DNA of 46,937 nt from Mycobacterium alsense (GTDB lineage: Bacteria > Actinomycetota > Actinomycetes > Mycobacteriales > Mycobacteriaceae). The notes below the pieces were generated by a model. The model was not told where the DNA came from. It did no database searches and was given only the letters and a program-made list of their open reading frames with translations. The stretch lies in NCBI RefSeq assembly GCF_002086635.1, contig NZ_MVHD01000047.1:1-46937 (forward strand), in the 5' to 3' direction. Every line of letters starts with the position of its first letter. Within the stretch, counting starts at the first letter, position 1. This document shows positions 25,719 through 34,076 of this stretch, piece after piece. A program made the translations under genes and the position numbers.

Positions 25719-26657
25719 CTAGGCGCGGTGGTGGGCCGGCGGCAGCGGCATGCCGAGCTCGGCCAGCACGCCGCGCAGCCGGGCCGGGTAGTCGGTGATG
25801 ATGCCGTCGACGCCGTAACCGATCTGCCGGCGCATGGCGTCGGCGTCGTTGACCGTCCACGGGATGACCTTGAGCCCCAACGCATGCGCGGTGTCGACGT
25901 AGGGCCTTCCGGTGACCAGTGGGTACCCGGGCGAGATCACGTTGGCGCCGACGAGCAGCGCCGCGATCACCGGGTCGCCGGAACCGGGCGGCCAGGTCGC
26001 GTCGTCGTAGAGGGCCGCCAGCGGGATCGACGGCTCGGCCGCTCGCACCAGGGGCAGGGTTCGCCAGTCGAAGCTCTGGATTCCCACGCGGTCGGTCTTG
26101 CCGGCCGCCCGGACCGCGGCCAGTATCACGTCGACGAATTCCCGCGGCTCCGCCGACGCGCCGGGGCGGCCCGCCTCCACCTTGGTTTCGATGTTGTAGC
26201 GGACGTCGGCGTGATAGGAATCGGCGAGCGCGAAGACCTGCGGCAGCGTCGCTATCCTGTTGCCCCGCACCACCTCCGCCTCGGGAAACTCGGCGAGCCG
26301 CCGCCCGCAATCCAGGGTCTCGATCTGCGCCACGGTGAGCTCGTGCACCGGCTTACCGACGTAGGGATAGGAGGGGTCGCCGGCGAAGGCCGGCCCGGTG
26401 TCGGCGCACTTGTCCCCGCTGATCGTCGCGTCGTGCCACACCAGGGGCTGGCCATCGCCGGTGATGACGACGTCGAGTTCGAGCGTGCTGACCCCGATTT
26501 CGAGCGACTTGGCGAAGCCACGCAGCGACTGCTCGGTGGTCTCGCCGCGCCCGCCGCGATGGGCCTGCAGGTCGAACTCGGGCGCTTGCGGCGACGCCGT
26601 CGGCAACGGCGCCACCAGCAGGAGACAGGCCAGCGCGGCGGCGATGCGCGCGAGCAC
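25719..26657 (-). CDS. Secreted glycerophosphodiester phosphodiesterase
   Basis: The 312-residue protein has a signal peptide (VLARIAAALACLLLVA, cleavage near residue 25) followed by a GDPD-family TIM barrel. Catalytic and calcium-binding residues are visible: His33-Arg34 (AHRGG), Glu60 and Asp62 (ELDV) and His75 (VWHD). It should cleave glycerophosphodiesters, releasing glycerol 3-phosphate outside the cytoplasm. The GTG start at 26657 is six bases beyond the rlmB stop, so it is probably the last gene of the carD-ispD-ispF-cysS-rlmB operon. The longer open frame belongs to a shadow inside rlmB. Its end abuts the stop of the convergent cyclase gene. No GDPD gene sits at this place in the M. 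tuberculosis order as I recall it. Confidence 0.9.
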   Translation of the reverse strand: MLARIAAALACLLLVAPLPTASPQAPEFDLQAHRGGRGETTEQSLRGFAKSLEIGVSTLELDVVITGDGQPLVWHDATISGDKCADTGPAFAGDPSYPYVGKPVHELTVAQIETLDCGRRLAEFPEAEVVRGNRIATLPQVFALADSYHADVRYNIETKVEAGRPGASAEPREFVDVILAAVRAAGKTDRVGIQSFDWRTLPLVRAAEPSIPLAALYDDATWPPGSGDPVIAALLVGANVISPGYPLVTGRPYVDTAHALGLKVIPWTVNDADAMRRQIGYGVDGIITDYPARLRGVLAELGMPLPPAHHRA

Positions 26658-26662
26658 GGAGG

Positions 26663-27592
26663 TCAGCCCCTGCGCTGGCGCGCGATCTCGGCGAGCACCA
26701 CCCCGGCGGCGACCGAGGCGTTCAGCGATTCGGTGTTGCCCGCCATCGGGATCGAAACCACCTCGTCGCAGGTTTGCCGCACCAACCGGGACAGGCCCTT
26801 GCCCTCCGAGCCGACGACCACCACCAGCGGGTCGGTGCCATCCAGGTCGTCGAGGGCGGTGTCGCCCCCGGCGTCCAGCCCCACGACGCGCAGCCCGGCC
26901 CCGGCCCAATCCTTCAGCGCCCTGGTGAGATTGGTGGCCCGGGCGACCGGCACGCGTGCCGCCGCGCCGGCGCTGGTGCGCCAGGCCACCGCCGTCACCG
27001 ACGCCGAACGGCGCTGCGGGATCAGCACGCCGTGGCCGCCGAATGCGGCGACCGATCGCACGATGGCGCCGAGGTTGCGGGGGTCGGAGATGTTGTCCAG
27101 CGCGACCAGCAGCGCCGGGGGCGAACCCGCGGCGGTCGCCAGCAGGTCGTCGGGGTGGGCATAGACGTACGGCGGCACCTGCAGCGCGATGCCCTGGTGC
27201 AGATGGTTGGCGGTCATCCGGTCCAGGTCGGCGCGCGGCACCTCCAGGATCGCGATGCCCGAATCGGCCGCGCGGGCGACGGATTCGGTGAACCGCTCGT
27301 CGGCCTCGGCGCCCAGGGCGACGTAGAGCGCGGTGGCCGGGACGCCGGCGCGCAGGCATTCCAGCACCGGGTTGCGGCCCAGCACCGTCTCGGCCTCGTC
27401 GGTGTGCCTGGCGGGCCGGCGCGACTGCGACCGGGCCCGCTTGGCGGCGGGGTGATTGGGCCGCATGTGGGCCGGCGGGGTGGGGCCGCGTCCCTCCAGC
27501 CCGCGGCGGCGCTGGCCGCCCGAGCCGACGACCGCGCCCTTCTTGGTGCCGGCTTTGCGTACCGCCCCGCGGCGCCGCGAGTTACCGGCCAT
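26663..27592 (-). CDS. rlmB: 23S rRNA 2'-O-ribose methyltransferase, TrmH/RlmB family
   Basis: The 309-residue SPOUT methyltransferase corresponds to Rv3579c. An Arg/Lys-rich tail of about 65 residues, probably binding RNA, precedes the substrate-binding domain (VLGRNPVLE). The catalytic SPOUT domain carries motif 1 (LDNISDPRNLGAIVR), motif 2 (VVGSEGKGLS) and motif 3 (IPMAGNTESLNASVA), which form the trefoil knot that binds S-adenosylmethionine. The expected reaction is methylation of a guanosine ribose in 23S rRNA. The ATG at 27592 directly abuts the cysS stop (TAGATG), showing tight coupling. Confidence 0.93.
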   Translation of the reverse strand: MAGNSRRRGAVRKAGTKKGAVVGSGGQRRRGLEGRGPTPPAHMRPNHPAAKRARSQSRRPARHTDEAETVLGRNPVLECLRAGVPATALYVALGAEADERFTESVARAADSGIAILEVPRADLDRMTANHLHQGIALQVPPYVYAHPDDLLATAAGSPPALLVALDNISDPRNLGAIVRSVAAFGGHGVLIPQRRSASVTAVAWRTSAGAAARVPVARATNLTRALKDWAGAGLRVVGLDAGGDTALDDLDGTDPLVVVVGSEGKGLSRLVRQTCDEVVSIPMAGNTESLNASVAAGVVLAEIARQRRG

Positions 27593-28999
27593 CTACTTGC
27601 CGTCTCCGCCCAACGTCCACTGCGGCCCGTCGGCGGTGTCGGTGACCTCGATGCCCGCGTTCTTGAGCCGATCGCGAATCTCGTCGGCCAGGGCCCAATT
27701 GCGTTGCCGGCGCGCCTCTTCCCGCTTTTCGATCTCGGCCGCCACCAGCACGTCGACGGCGGCCAGGGCGGCCGACGTCTCGTCGCGGGATTCCCAGCGC
27801 TCGTCGAGGGGATCGCAGCCCAGGATGCCCATCATCGCGCGGATCGAGCGGGCGTGCTCCAGCGCGCCCTCGTGGTCGCCGGCGTCGAGCGCCCGGTTCC
27901 CCTCGGCGCGGGCGTGGTGCACCTCGGCCAGCGCGATCGGCACCGCCAGGTCGTCGTCGAGCGCCGCGGCGAACTTCGGCGTCCACTCGCCCGGTTCGAC
28001 GGCGCCGACGCGGCTGCGGACGCGGTGCAGGAATTCCTCCACGCCCACATAGGCTTTCACCGCGTCCTGCAGCGCGGCCTCGGAGTATTCCAGCATCGAC
28101 CGGTAGTGGGCGCTGCCCAGGTAGTAGCGCAGTTCGGCGGGACGCACCCGCTGCAGCATCGCCGGTATGGCCAGCACGTTGCCCAGCGATTTGCTCATCT
28201 TCTCGCCGCCCATGGTCACCCAGCCGTTGTGCAGCCAGTAGCGGGCGAACGCGTCGCCGGAGGCGCGGCTCTGGGCGATCTCGTTCTCGTGATGCGGGAA
28301 GACCAAATCCATGCCGCCGCAGTGGATGTCGAATTCGGGTCCCAGGTACTCGCGCGCCATCGCCACGCACTCCGAATGCCAGCCCGGGCGGCCCCGGCCC
28401 CACGGCGTCGGCCAGGAGGGCTCGCCGGGCTTGGCTCCCTTCCACAGCGTGAAGTCGCGCTGGTCGCGCTTGCCGGTGGCCACGCCCTCGCCCTGGTGGA
28501 CGTCGTCGATCTTGTGCCCGGACAGCGCGCCGTACCCGGGGTAGCTGAGCACGTCGAAGTAGACGTCGCCGCAGCCGGTGTACGCGTGGCCGGTGTCGAT
28601 CAGCCGCTGGATCAGCTCGACGATCTGGGTGATGTGTCCGGTGGCGCGCGGCTCCGCCGACGGCGGCATGACGTCCAGCGCGTCGTAGGCGGCGGTGAAG
28701 GCGCGCTCGTAGGTGGCCGCCCATTCCCACCACGGCCGCCCCGCCGCGGCGGCCTTGTTGAGAATCTTGTCGTCGATGTCGGTCACGTTGCGGATGAACG
28801 CGACGTCGTAGCCGCGGGCGATCAGCCAGCGGCGCAGGATGTCGAACGCGACCCCGCTGCGAACGTGGCCGATGTGGGGCTCGCCCTGAACGGTGGCGCC
28901 ACACAGGTAAATGGAGACGTGGCCGTCCCGCAGCGGAACGAAGTCACGCACGGCACCGGTTGCCGTGTCGTGGAGCCGCAAGCGGGCGCGATCGGTCAC
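27593..28999 (-). CDS. cysS: Cysteinyl-tRNA synthetase
   Basis: This class I aminoacyl-tRNA synthetase (468 residues, Rv3580c equivalent) charges tRNA-Cys. The HIGH motif is at 42-45 and KMSKS at 267-271. The active-site zinc ligands are Cys33, Cys211, His236 and Glu240. The length and motif spacing match the cysS type, not its short paralogue mshC. The start is GTG at 28999. A TAAGCT hexamer at 29008-29013 on the minus strand lies eight bases upstream, so an internal promoter within the carD-ispDF operon is possible. The gap to ispF is 37 bases. Confidence 0.97.
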   Translation of the reverse strand: MTDRARLRLHDTATGAVRDFVPLRDGHVSIYLCGATVQGEPHIGHVRSGVAFDILRRWLIARGYDVAFIRNVTDIDDKILNKAAAAGRPWWEWAATYERAFTAAYDALDVMPPSAEPRATGHITQIVELIQRLIDTGHAYTGCGDVYFDVLSYPGYGALSGHKIDDVHQGEGVATGKRDQRDFTLWKGAKPGEPSWPTPWGRGRPGWHSECVAMAREYLGPEFDIHCGGMDLVFPHHENEIAQSRASGDAFARYWLHNGWVTMGGEKMSKSLGNVLAIPAMLQRVRPAELRYYLGSAHYRSMLEYSEAALQDAVKAYVGVEEFLHRVRSRVGAVEPGEWTPKFAAALDDDLAVPIALAEVHHARAEGNRALDAGDHEGALEHARSIRAMMGILGCDPLDERWESRDETSAALAAVDVLVAAEIEKREEARRQRNWALADEIRDRLKNAGIEVTDTADGPQWTLGGDGK

Positions 29000-29036
29000 G
29001 ACGTGCCAGCTTACCTGGTAGTTCGCCGCGCCCGGC

Positions 29037-29525
29037 TCAGCCGGTGGGGACTATCATCGCGGTGGCGATCGCGGCCAAACCCTCGCCCCGCCCGGTCAGG
29101 CCCAGTCCGTCGGTCGTCGTCGCCGACACCGAGACCGGCGCGTCCAGCAGCCCCGACAGCAGCCGCTGCGCCTCGTCGCGGCGCGGCGCGATCTTCGGGC
29201 GGTTGCCGATCACCTGCACGGCGGCGTTGCCGACCCGGTAGCCCTGCCCGGACAGCAGGTCGACGACGTGACGCAGCATGTCCGCGCCGCGGACGCCCTC
29301 CCAGCGCGGGTCGTCGACCCCGAACACCGCGCCGATGTCGCCCAGCCCGGCCGCCGACAGCAGCGCGTCGCACAGCGCGTGCGCGCCCACGTCGCCGTCG
29401 GAGTGGCCGGCGCAGCCGTCGGCGCCGGTGAACAGCAGCCCCAGCAGCCAGCACGGCCGGCCGGCCTCGATGGGGTGCACGTCGGTGGCCACACCGACCC
29501 TCGGCAGGGGACCCAGCCCGGTCAC
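29037..29525 (-). CDS. ispF: 2-C-methyl-D-erythritol 2,4-cyclodiphosphate synthase
   Basis: IspF converts CDP-methylerythritol 2-phosphate to the cyclic diphosphate in the non-mevalonate isoprenoid pathway. The 162-residue protein has the metal ligands Asp15 and His17 (ATDVHP) and His49 (VGAHA), plus the AGHSDGD loop and the C-terminal TTTDGLGLTGRGEG segment. The GTG start at 29525 overlaps the ispD stop (GTGA), so these two consecutive pathway enzymes are translationally coupled. Confidence 0.96.
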   Translation of the reverse strand: MTGLGPLPRVGVATDVHPIEAGRPCWLLGLLFTGADGCAGHSDGDVGAHALCDALLSAAGLGDIGAVFGVDDPRWEGVRGADMLRHVVDLLSGQGYRVGNAAVQVIGNRPKIAPRRDEAQRLLSGLLDAPVSVSATTTDGLGLTGRGEGLAAIATAMIVPTG

Positions 29526-30196
29526 CGGCGCACCACCGTCTCGGCCAACAGCAGGTCCAGGCCGGTGGTGATCTTGAACGCGAGCGGGTCGCCGTCGACC
29601 ACCTGCACCTGAGCGCCCATGTGCTCCACGAGCGACGCGTCGTCGGTGAAGTCGGCGCTCCCCGCGCGCCGGTAAGCGCTCACCAACAGATCGGCGGCGA
29701 AGCCCTGGGGCGTCTGCACGGCGCGCAGGCCCGCCCGCTCGGGTGTGCCCAGCACCACCCCGTTGGCGTCCACGGCCTTGATGGTGTCAGACGGCGGCAG
29801 CGCGGGCACGACGGCGCGGTGTCCGGAGCGCAGCGCGCCGACCACTCGCGCGATCAGGCCCGGCGGCGCAAGCGCGCGGGCGGCGTCGTGCACCAGCACG
29901 AACTCCGCCGACTCGGGCACGAGGGAAAGGGCCAGCCGCACCGATTCCGTTCGGTCGGCCCCGCCGGCCACGACGCCCGTGCGGGCCACCCGCTCGCCCA
30001 GGATCTGGACGGCCTGGTCGACGCGGTCGGCCGGCACGGCGACCACGACGCGGTCGACCACCCCGGAGTCGAGCAGGCCGGCGACGGCGCGCTCGAGCAG
30101 GGTGCGGCCGTCCAGCTCACAGAATGCCTTGGGAATGCCCGCGGCCAGGCGCTCGCCCGACCCCGCCGCCGGTACGACGGCAATTACGGTGCCCAT
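29522..30196 (-). CDS. ispD: 2-C-methyl-D-erythritol 4-phosphate cytidylyltransferase
   Basis: IspD transfers CMP from CTP to methylerythritol 4-phosphate in isoprenoid precursor synthesis. The 224-residue protein has the N-terminal nucleotide-binding loop PAAGSGERLAAGIPKAF with its conserved Arg and Lys, and the central HDAARAL segment typical of the family. The ATG at 30196 follows the carD stop by 18 bases, and the gene is read in the same operon. Confidence 0.96.
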   Translation of the reverse strand: MGTVIAVVPAAGSGERLAAGIPKAFCELDGRTLLERAVAGLLDSGVVDRVVVAVPADRVDQAVQILGERVARTGVVAGGADRTESVRLALSLVPESAEFVLVHDAARALAPPGLIARVVGALRSGHRAVVPALPPSDTIKAVDANGVVLGTPERAGLRAVQTPQGFAADLLVSAYRRAGSADFTDDASLVEHMGAQVQVVDGDPLAFKITTGLDLLLAETVVRR

Positions 30197-30214
30197 GACG
30201 AAGCGTCAGGGCCT

Positions 30215-30703
30215 TCAGGAAGCGGCGGCCAGAACCTCGTCGAGGATGGTCTCGGCCTTGGCGTCGTCGGTGCTCTCGGCCAGCGCCAGCTCACCGACCA
30301 GAATCTGGCGGGCCTTCGCCAGCATGCGCTTCTCGCCGGCGGACAGGCCCCGCTCCTGGTCGCGCCGCCACAGGTCGCGCACCACCTCGGCCACCTTGTT
30401 CACGTCGCCGGAGGCGAGCTTCTCCAGGTTGGCCTTGTAGCGACGGGACCAGTTCGTCGGCTCCTCGGTGTGGGGGGCGCGCAACACCTGGAAAACCTTG
30501 TCCAGGCCCTCCTGCCCGACGACATCGCGGACGCCGACGTACTCGGCGTTGTCGGCGGGCACTCGAACCGTCAGGTCGCCCTGCGCCACTTTCAAGACGA
30601 GATACTCTTTTTGCTCCCCTTTGATGGTCCGGGTTTCGATCGCCTCGACTAACGCAGCACCGTGGTGTGGATAGACAACGGTGTCGCCGACCTTGAAGAT
30701 CAT
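30215..30703 (-). CDS. carD: CarD, RNA polymerase-binding transcription regulator
   Basis: CarD binds the RNA polymerase beta subunit and stabilises open promoter complexes, mainly at rRNA and other housekeeping promoters; it is essential in mycobacteria. The 162-residue protein has the N-terminal Tudor-like RNA polymerase interaction domain (GDTVVYPHHGAA, with Arg47) and a helical DNA-binding domain with Trp85, which wedges into the upstream edge of the bubble. An AAAGGGG ribosome binding site precedes the ATG. It heads a minus-strand operon running through ispD, ispF, cysS, rlmB and the GDPD gene. Confidence 0.97.
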   Translation of the reverse strand: MIFKVGDTVVYPHHGAALVEAIETRTIKGEQKEYLVLKVAQGDLTVRVPADNAEYVGVRDVVGQEGLDKVFQVLRAPHTEEPTNWSRRYKANLEKLASGDVNKVAEVVRDLWRRDQERGLSAGEKRMLAKARQILVGELALAESTDDAKAETILDEVLAAAS

Positions 30704-30729
30704 CTGATTCGAGCCCCTTTCGTTACTTC

Positions 30730-30735
30730 AGTCTA
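30730..30735 (-). promoter_or_regulatory. Candidate -10 of the carD operon
   Basis: TAGACT on the minus strand fits TANNNT and would give a leader of roughly 20 bases containing the AAAGGGG ribosome binding site. The -35 region is not convincing. It lies in the 292-base carD/lpqE intergenic region; the other structure seen there is the repeat block at 30931-30961. Confidence 0.4.
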
Positions 30736-30930
30736 ACACGGCGCCCCAAGGGTGGCGGAACAACGGTGCAGGTCAGGGGCACAACGCGGATAGATTAGGG
30801 GTTGACAGGCGGACCAAGACGTGCAAGGGGTCACACTACCAACGTGGTTGTCGGACCCCGGCAAGCACCCCATCCGGCCCTGCCGCGCTGGTCCGGTGCC
30901 CTGCGCTACCGCCGCAACCGCCCTACTACT

Positions 30931-30956
30931 ACTGTGCATAGTTGAGTGTGCACAGT
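30931..30956. promoter_or_regulatory. Perfect inverted repeat upstream of lpqE
   Basis: ACTGTGCA and TGCACAGT form a perfect 8-bp inverted repeat with a 10-base spacer, starting 65 bp upstream of lpqE. A TACTGT hexamer (30930-30935) overlaps the left arm, so a regulator bound here could control the lpqE promoter. The regulator is not identified. Confidence 0.55.
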
Positions 30957-30961
30957 TGAGA
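30934..30961 (+). repeat. Tandem 14-bp direct repeat upstream of lpqE
   Basis: GTGCATAGTTGAGT is followed at once by GTGCACAGTTGAGA; 12 of 14 bases agree. It overlaps the inverted repeat, so either arrangement could be the functional one. Confidence 0.7.
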
Positions 30962-30995
30962 TGGGCAAGCACAGCTGCCGAGCAGGAGGCATTGA

Positions 30996-31517
30996 GTGAA
31001 CCGCTTCGCCGTCGTCGGTCTGGTCGCCCTGGTCGCCACCTTGCTCAGCGGTTGCGGATCCGGCCAGATCTCCCAGATGTCCAGCCAGGAACCCGCCGTC
31101 AACGGCAACCGGGCCACGGTCAAGCACGTCGCGCTGCGCGACATCCGCATGCAGGCCGTGCAGACCGGTGACTTCCTGCAGCCGGGGCGAACGGTGAACC
31201 TGGTGGCGGTCGCCGCCAACCAGTCGCCGGACGTCACGGACCGGCTGGTGAGCATCACCAGTGACGTCGGCAAGGTGACCATCGACGGCGACGCCCGGCT
31301 GCCCGCCGGCGGGATGCTGTTCATCGGCAAGCCCGACGGCCAGAACGTGGCGCCGGGGCCGCCCGACACCAACAGCATCTTCGTCAAGGCGACCGTCGCC
31401 CTGGCCAAGCCCATCAGCAACGGCCTGAGCTACAACTTCACCTTCAACTTCGAGAAGGCCGGGCCGGCCAGCGTGCTGGTGCCGATTTCGGCCGGGTTGG
31501 GCCCGCAGCCCGCCTAG
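30996..31517 (+). CDS. lpqE: LpqE-like lipoprotein
   Basis: The 173-residue protein has a lipoprotein signal peptide with the lipobox LSGC (Cys20) and corresponds to Rv3584 (LpqE). The mature part resembles small beta-sandwich proteins related to copper-chaperone-like (PCu(A)C-type) domains, but I see no convincing Met/His copper site, so this is uncertain. The GTG at 30996 is supported by AGGAGG six bases upstream. It is divergent from carD, and repeats in the intergenic region suggest regulation. It is followed after 49 bases by radA. Confidence 0.9.
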   Translation: MNRFAVVGLVALVATLLSGCGSGQISQMSSQEPAVNGNRATVKHVALRDIRMQAVQTGDFLQPGRTVNLVAVAANQSPDVTDRLVSITSDVGKVTIDGDARLPAGGMLFIGKPDGQNVAPGPPDTNSIFVKATVALAKPISNGLSYNFTFNFEKAGPASVLVPISAGLGPQPA

Positions 31518-31554
31518 GCCGGCCTGTCACCCGCGACTTGTCGCACCCGCCCGA

Positions 31555-31560
31555 TACGGT
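31555..31560 (+). promoter_or_regulatory. Candidate -10 for leaderless radA
   Basis: TACGGT is followed by six bases (CATTGC) and the radA GTG. There is no ribosome binding site, which fits transcription starting at the start codon. Confidence 0.55.
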
Positions 31561-31566
31561 CATTGC

Positions 31567-33000
31567 GTGGCACAAGCGCGTTCGCAATACCGCTGTTCGG
31601 AATGCCAACACGTCACCGCCAAGTGGGTGGGGCGCTGCCTGGAGTGCGGCACCTGGGGCACCGTCGACGAGGTGCCGGTGCTCAGCGCGGTCGGCGGCGC
31701 GCGGCGCCGCGCGGGGTTGGCCGCCGGCGCTTCGCGGGCCGTCCCGATCAGTTCCGTTGAGGCGCACAGCACCCGGCACGTCCCCACCGGGATCCCCGAG
31801 CTGGACCGGGTGCTGGGCGGCGGCGTGGTCCCCGGCTCGGTGACGCTGCTGGCGGGCGACCCGGGCGTGGGCAAGTCGACGCTGTTGCTCAAGGCCGCCC
31901 ATCGCTGGGCCCAGGCGGGCCGGCGTGCGCTCTACATCTCCGGTGAGGAGTCCGCCGGCCAGATCCGGCTGCGCGCCGACCGGATCGGCTGCGGCGGTGA
32001 CGAGGTCTACCTGGCGGCCGAGTCCGACCTGCACACGGTGCTGGACCACATCGCGACGGTCAAGCCGGCGCTGGTCATCGTCGACTCGGTGCAGACCATG
32101 TCCACCACCGAGGCCGACGGCGTCGCCGGCGGGGTCACCCAGGTGCGCGCGGTCACCGCGGCGCTGACGGCCTCCGCCAAGGCGAACGGCGTCGCGCTGA
32201 TCCTCGTCGGCCACGTCACCAAGGACGGGGCGATCGCCGGGCCGCGCTCCCTGGAACACCTCGTCGACGTGGTGCTGCACTTCGAGGGCGACCGCAACGG
32301 CTCGCTGCGCATGGTCCGCGGGATCAAGAACCGCTTCGGCGCGGCCGACGAGGTGGGCTGTTTCACGCTGCACGACAACGGCATCGAGGACGTGTCCGAC
32401 CCGTCGCACCTCTTCCTGGATCAGCGGCCGGCGCCCGTGCCCGGCACCGCGATCACGGTGACGCTGGACGGCAAGCGGCCGCTGATCGGCGAGGTCCAGG
32501 CGCTGCTGGCCACGCCGCCCGGCGGCTCGCCGCGCCGCGCCGTCAGCGGCATCGACCACGCCCGGGCCGCGATGATCGCCGCGGTGCTGGACAAGCACGC
32601 CCGCCTGAACGTCGCGGTCAACGACGTCTACCTGTCGACCGTGGGCGGCATGCGGCTGACCGACCCGTCCGCGGACCTCGCCGTCGCGATCGCGCTGGCG
32701 TCGGCGTACGCGAACCTGCCGCTGCCGACCACGGCGGTGATGATCGGCGAGGTGGGGCTGGCGGGCGACCTGCGCCGGGTCGGCGGCATGGAGCGGCGGC
32801 TGGCCGAGGCCGCGCGGCAGGGCTTCAACCTCGCGCTCATCCCGGACGGCGACGACCCCCGCCGCGAGATAGTGCCCAGCGGCATGCGGGCGCTGCGGGC
32901 ACCGACCATCGTCGCGGCGCTGCAGCACATGAAAGCCATCGCCGCGCCCGGCAACGGCTGGACGCATGGCGCGGTGGGGCCGCAGAATGACTGGCTGTGA
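31567..33000 (+). CDS. radA: RadA/Sms, DNA repair ATPase
   Basis: RadA is a RecA-like, DnaB-type helicase that promotes branch migration in recombination and repair. The 477-residue protein has an N-terminal zinc finger (Cys10, Cys13, Cys24, Cys27), Walker A GDPGVGKS (97-104), the RadA-specific KNRFG motif (254-258) and a C-terminal Lon-protease-like domain. The GTG start is likely leaderless. The gene overlaps disA by four bases (GTGA). RadA is known to inhibit DisA in mycobacteria, so coupling the two genes makes functional sense. Confidence 0.96.
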   Translation: MAQARSQYRCSECQHVTAKWVGRCLECGTWGTVDEVPVLSAVGGARRRAGLAAGASRAVPISSVEAHSTRHVPTGIPELDRVLGGGVVPGSVTLLAGDPGVGKSTLLLKAAHRWAQAGRRALYISGEESAGQIRLRADRIGCGGDEVYLAAESDLHTVLDHIATVKPALVIVDSVQTMSTTEADGVAGGVTQVRAVTAALTASAKANGVALILVGHVTKDGAIAGPRSLEHLVDVVLHFEGDRNGSLRMVRGIKNRFGAADEVGCFTLHDNGIEDVSDPSHLFLDQRPAPVPGTAITVTLDGKRPLIGEVQALLATPPGGSPRRAVSGIDHARAAMIAAVLDKHARLNVAVNDVYLSTVGGMRLTDPSADLAVAIALASAYANLPLPTTAVMIGEVGLAGDLRRVGGMERRLAEAARQGFNLALIPDGDDPRREIVPSGMRALRAPTIVAALQHMKAIAAPGNGWTHGAVGPQNDWL

Positions 33001-34070
33001 CCCGTCCGACACTGCGTGAGACCGTCGCCCGGCTGGCGCCGGGCACCGGGCTGCGGGACGGCCTGGAACGCATCCTGCGCGGGCGCACCGGCGCGCTGAT
33101 CGTGCTCGGCAACGACGAGAACGTCGAGGCCATCTGCGACGGCGGCTTCGCCCTCGACGTCCGCTACGCGCCGACGCGGCTGCGCGAGCTGGCCAAGATG
33201 GACGGCGCGGTGGTGCTGTCCACCGATGGCAGCCGCATCGTGCGCGCCAACGTGCAGCTGGTGCCGGACCCGTCGATACCCACCGACGAATCGGGCACCC
33301 GCCACCGCTCGGCGGAACGGGCCGCGATCCAGACCGGCTACCCGGTGATCTCGGTGAGCCACTCGATGAACATCGTCACCGTCTACGTCGGCGGGGAGCG
33401 TCACGTCGTGGCCGATTCCGCGACCATCCTGTCGCGGGCCAACCAGGCCATCGCCACGCTGGAACGCTACAAAGCCAGGCTCGACGAGGTCAGCCGGCAG
33501 CTCTCGCGCGCGGAGATCGAGGACTTCGTCACGCTGCGCGACGTGATGACGGTGGTGCAGCGGCTCGAGCTGGTCCGCCGCATCGGCCAGGCGATCGACA
33601 ACGACTGCGTCGAACTCGGCACCGACGGGCGCCAGCTGCGGCTGCAGCTCGAAGAGTTGTTGGGCGGCAACGACATCGCCCGGGAACTGATCGTGCGCGA
33701 CTACCACGCCAGCCCCGAGCCCCTGTCGTCCGAGCAGATGAGCGCCACCCTTGACGAGCTGGACGCGCTGTCGGACACCGAGCTTCTCGACTTCACTTCG
33801 CTGGCAAAGGTTTTCGGATACCCGTCCACCGCGGAGGCGCAGGATTCGGCGCTGAGCCCCCGCGGCTACCGCGCGATGGCCGGCATCCCGCGGCTGCAGT
33901 TCGCGCACGTGGATCTGTTGGTCCGGGCGTTCGGCACGCTGCAGGGCCTGCTGGCGGCCAGCGCCAACGATCTGGAGTCGGTCGACGGCATCGGCGCGAT
34001 GTGGGCCCGCCACGTGCGGGAGGGGTTGTCGCAGCTGGCGGAATCGACGATCGCCGACCCGCTCAGCTGA
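32997..34070 (+). CDS. disA: DisA, diadenylate cyclase
   Basis: DisA makes cyclic di-AMP from two ATP and scans DNA. The 357-residue protein has the DAC domain with the catalytic DGA (69-71) and RHR (102-104) motifs, a middle helical domain, and a C-terminal helix-hairpin-helix DNA-binding domain (ESVDGIGAMWARHV). The GTG at 32997 overlaps the radA stop. It converges with an Rv3587c-like gene, with six bases between the stops. Confidence 0.97.
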   Translation: MTRPTLRETVARLAPGTGLRDGLERILRGRTGALIVLGNDENVEAICDGGFALDVRYAPTRLRELAKMDGAVVLSTDGSRIVRANVQLVPDPSIPTDESGTRHRSAERAAIQTGYPVISVSHSMNIVTVYVGGERHVVADSATILSRANQAIATLERYKARLDEVSRQLSRAEIEDFVTLRDVMTVVQRLELVRRIGQAIDNDCVELGTDGRQLRLQLEELLGGNDIARELIVRDYHASPEPLSSEQMSATLDELDALSDTELLDFTSLAKVFGYPSTAEAQDSALSPRGYRAMAGIPRLQFAHVDLLVRAFGTLQGLLAASANDLESVDGIGAMWARHVREGLSQLAESTIADPLS

Positions 34071-34076
34071 ACCGGG

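Noticed and set aside
30733..30972. A 79-codon minus-strand frame in the carD/lpqE intergenic region
   Set aside because: It covers the repeat block and likely promoters, has no ribosome binding site and its composition is unlike real genes here.
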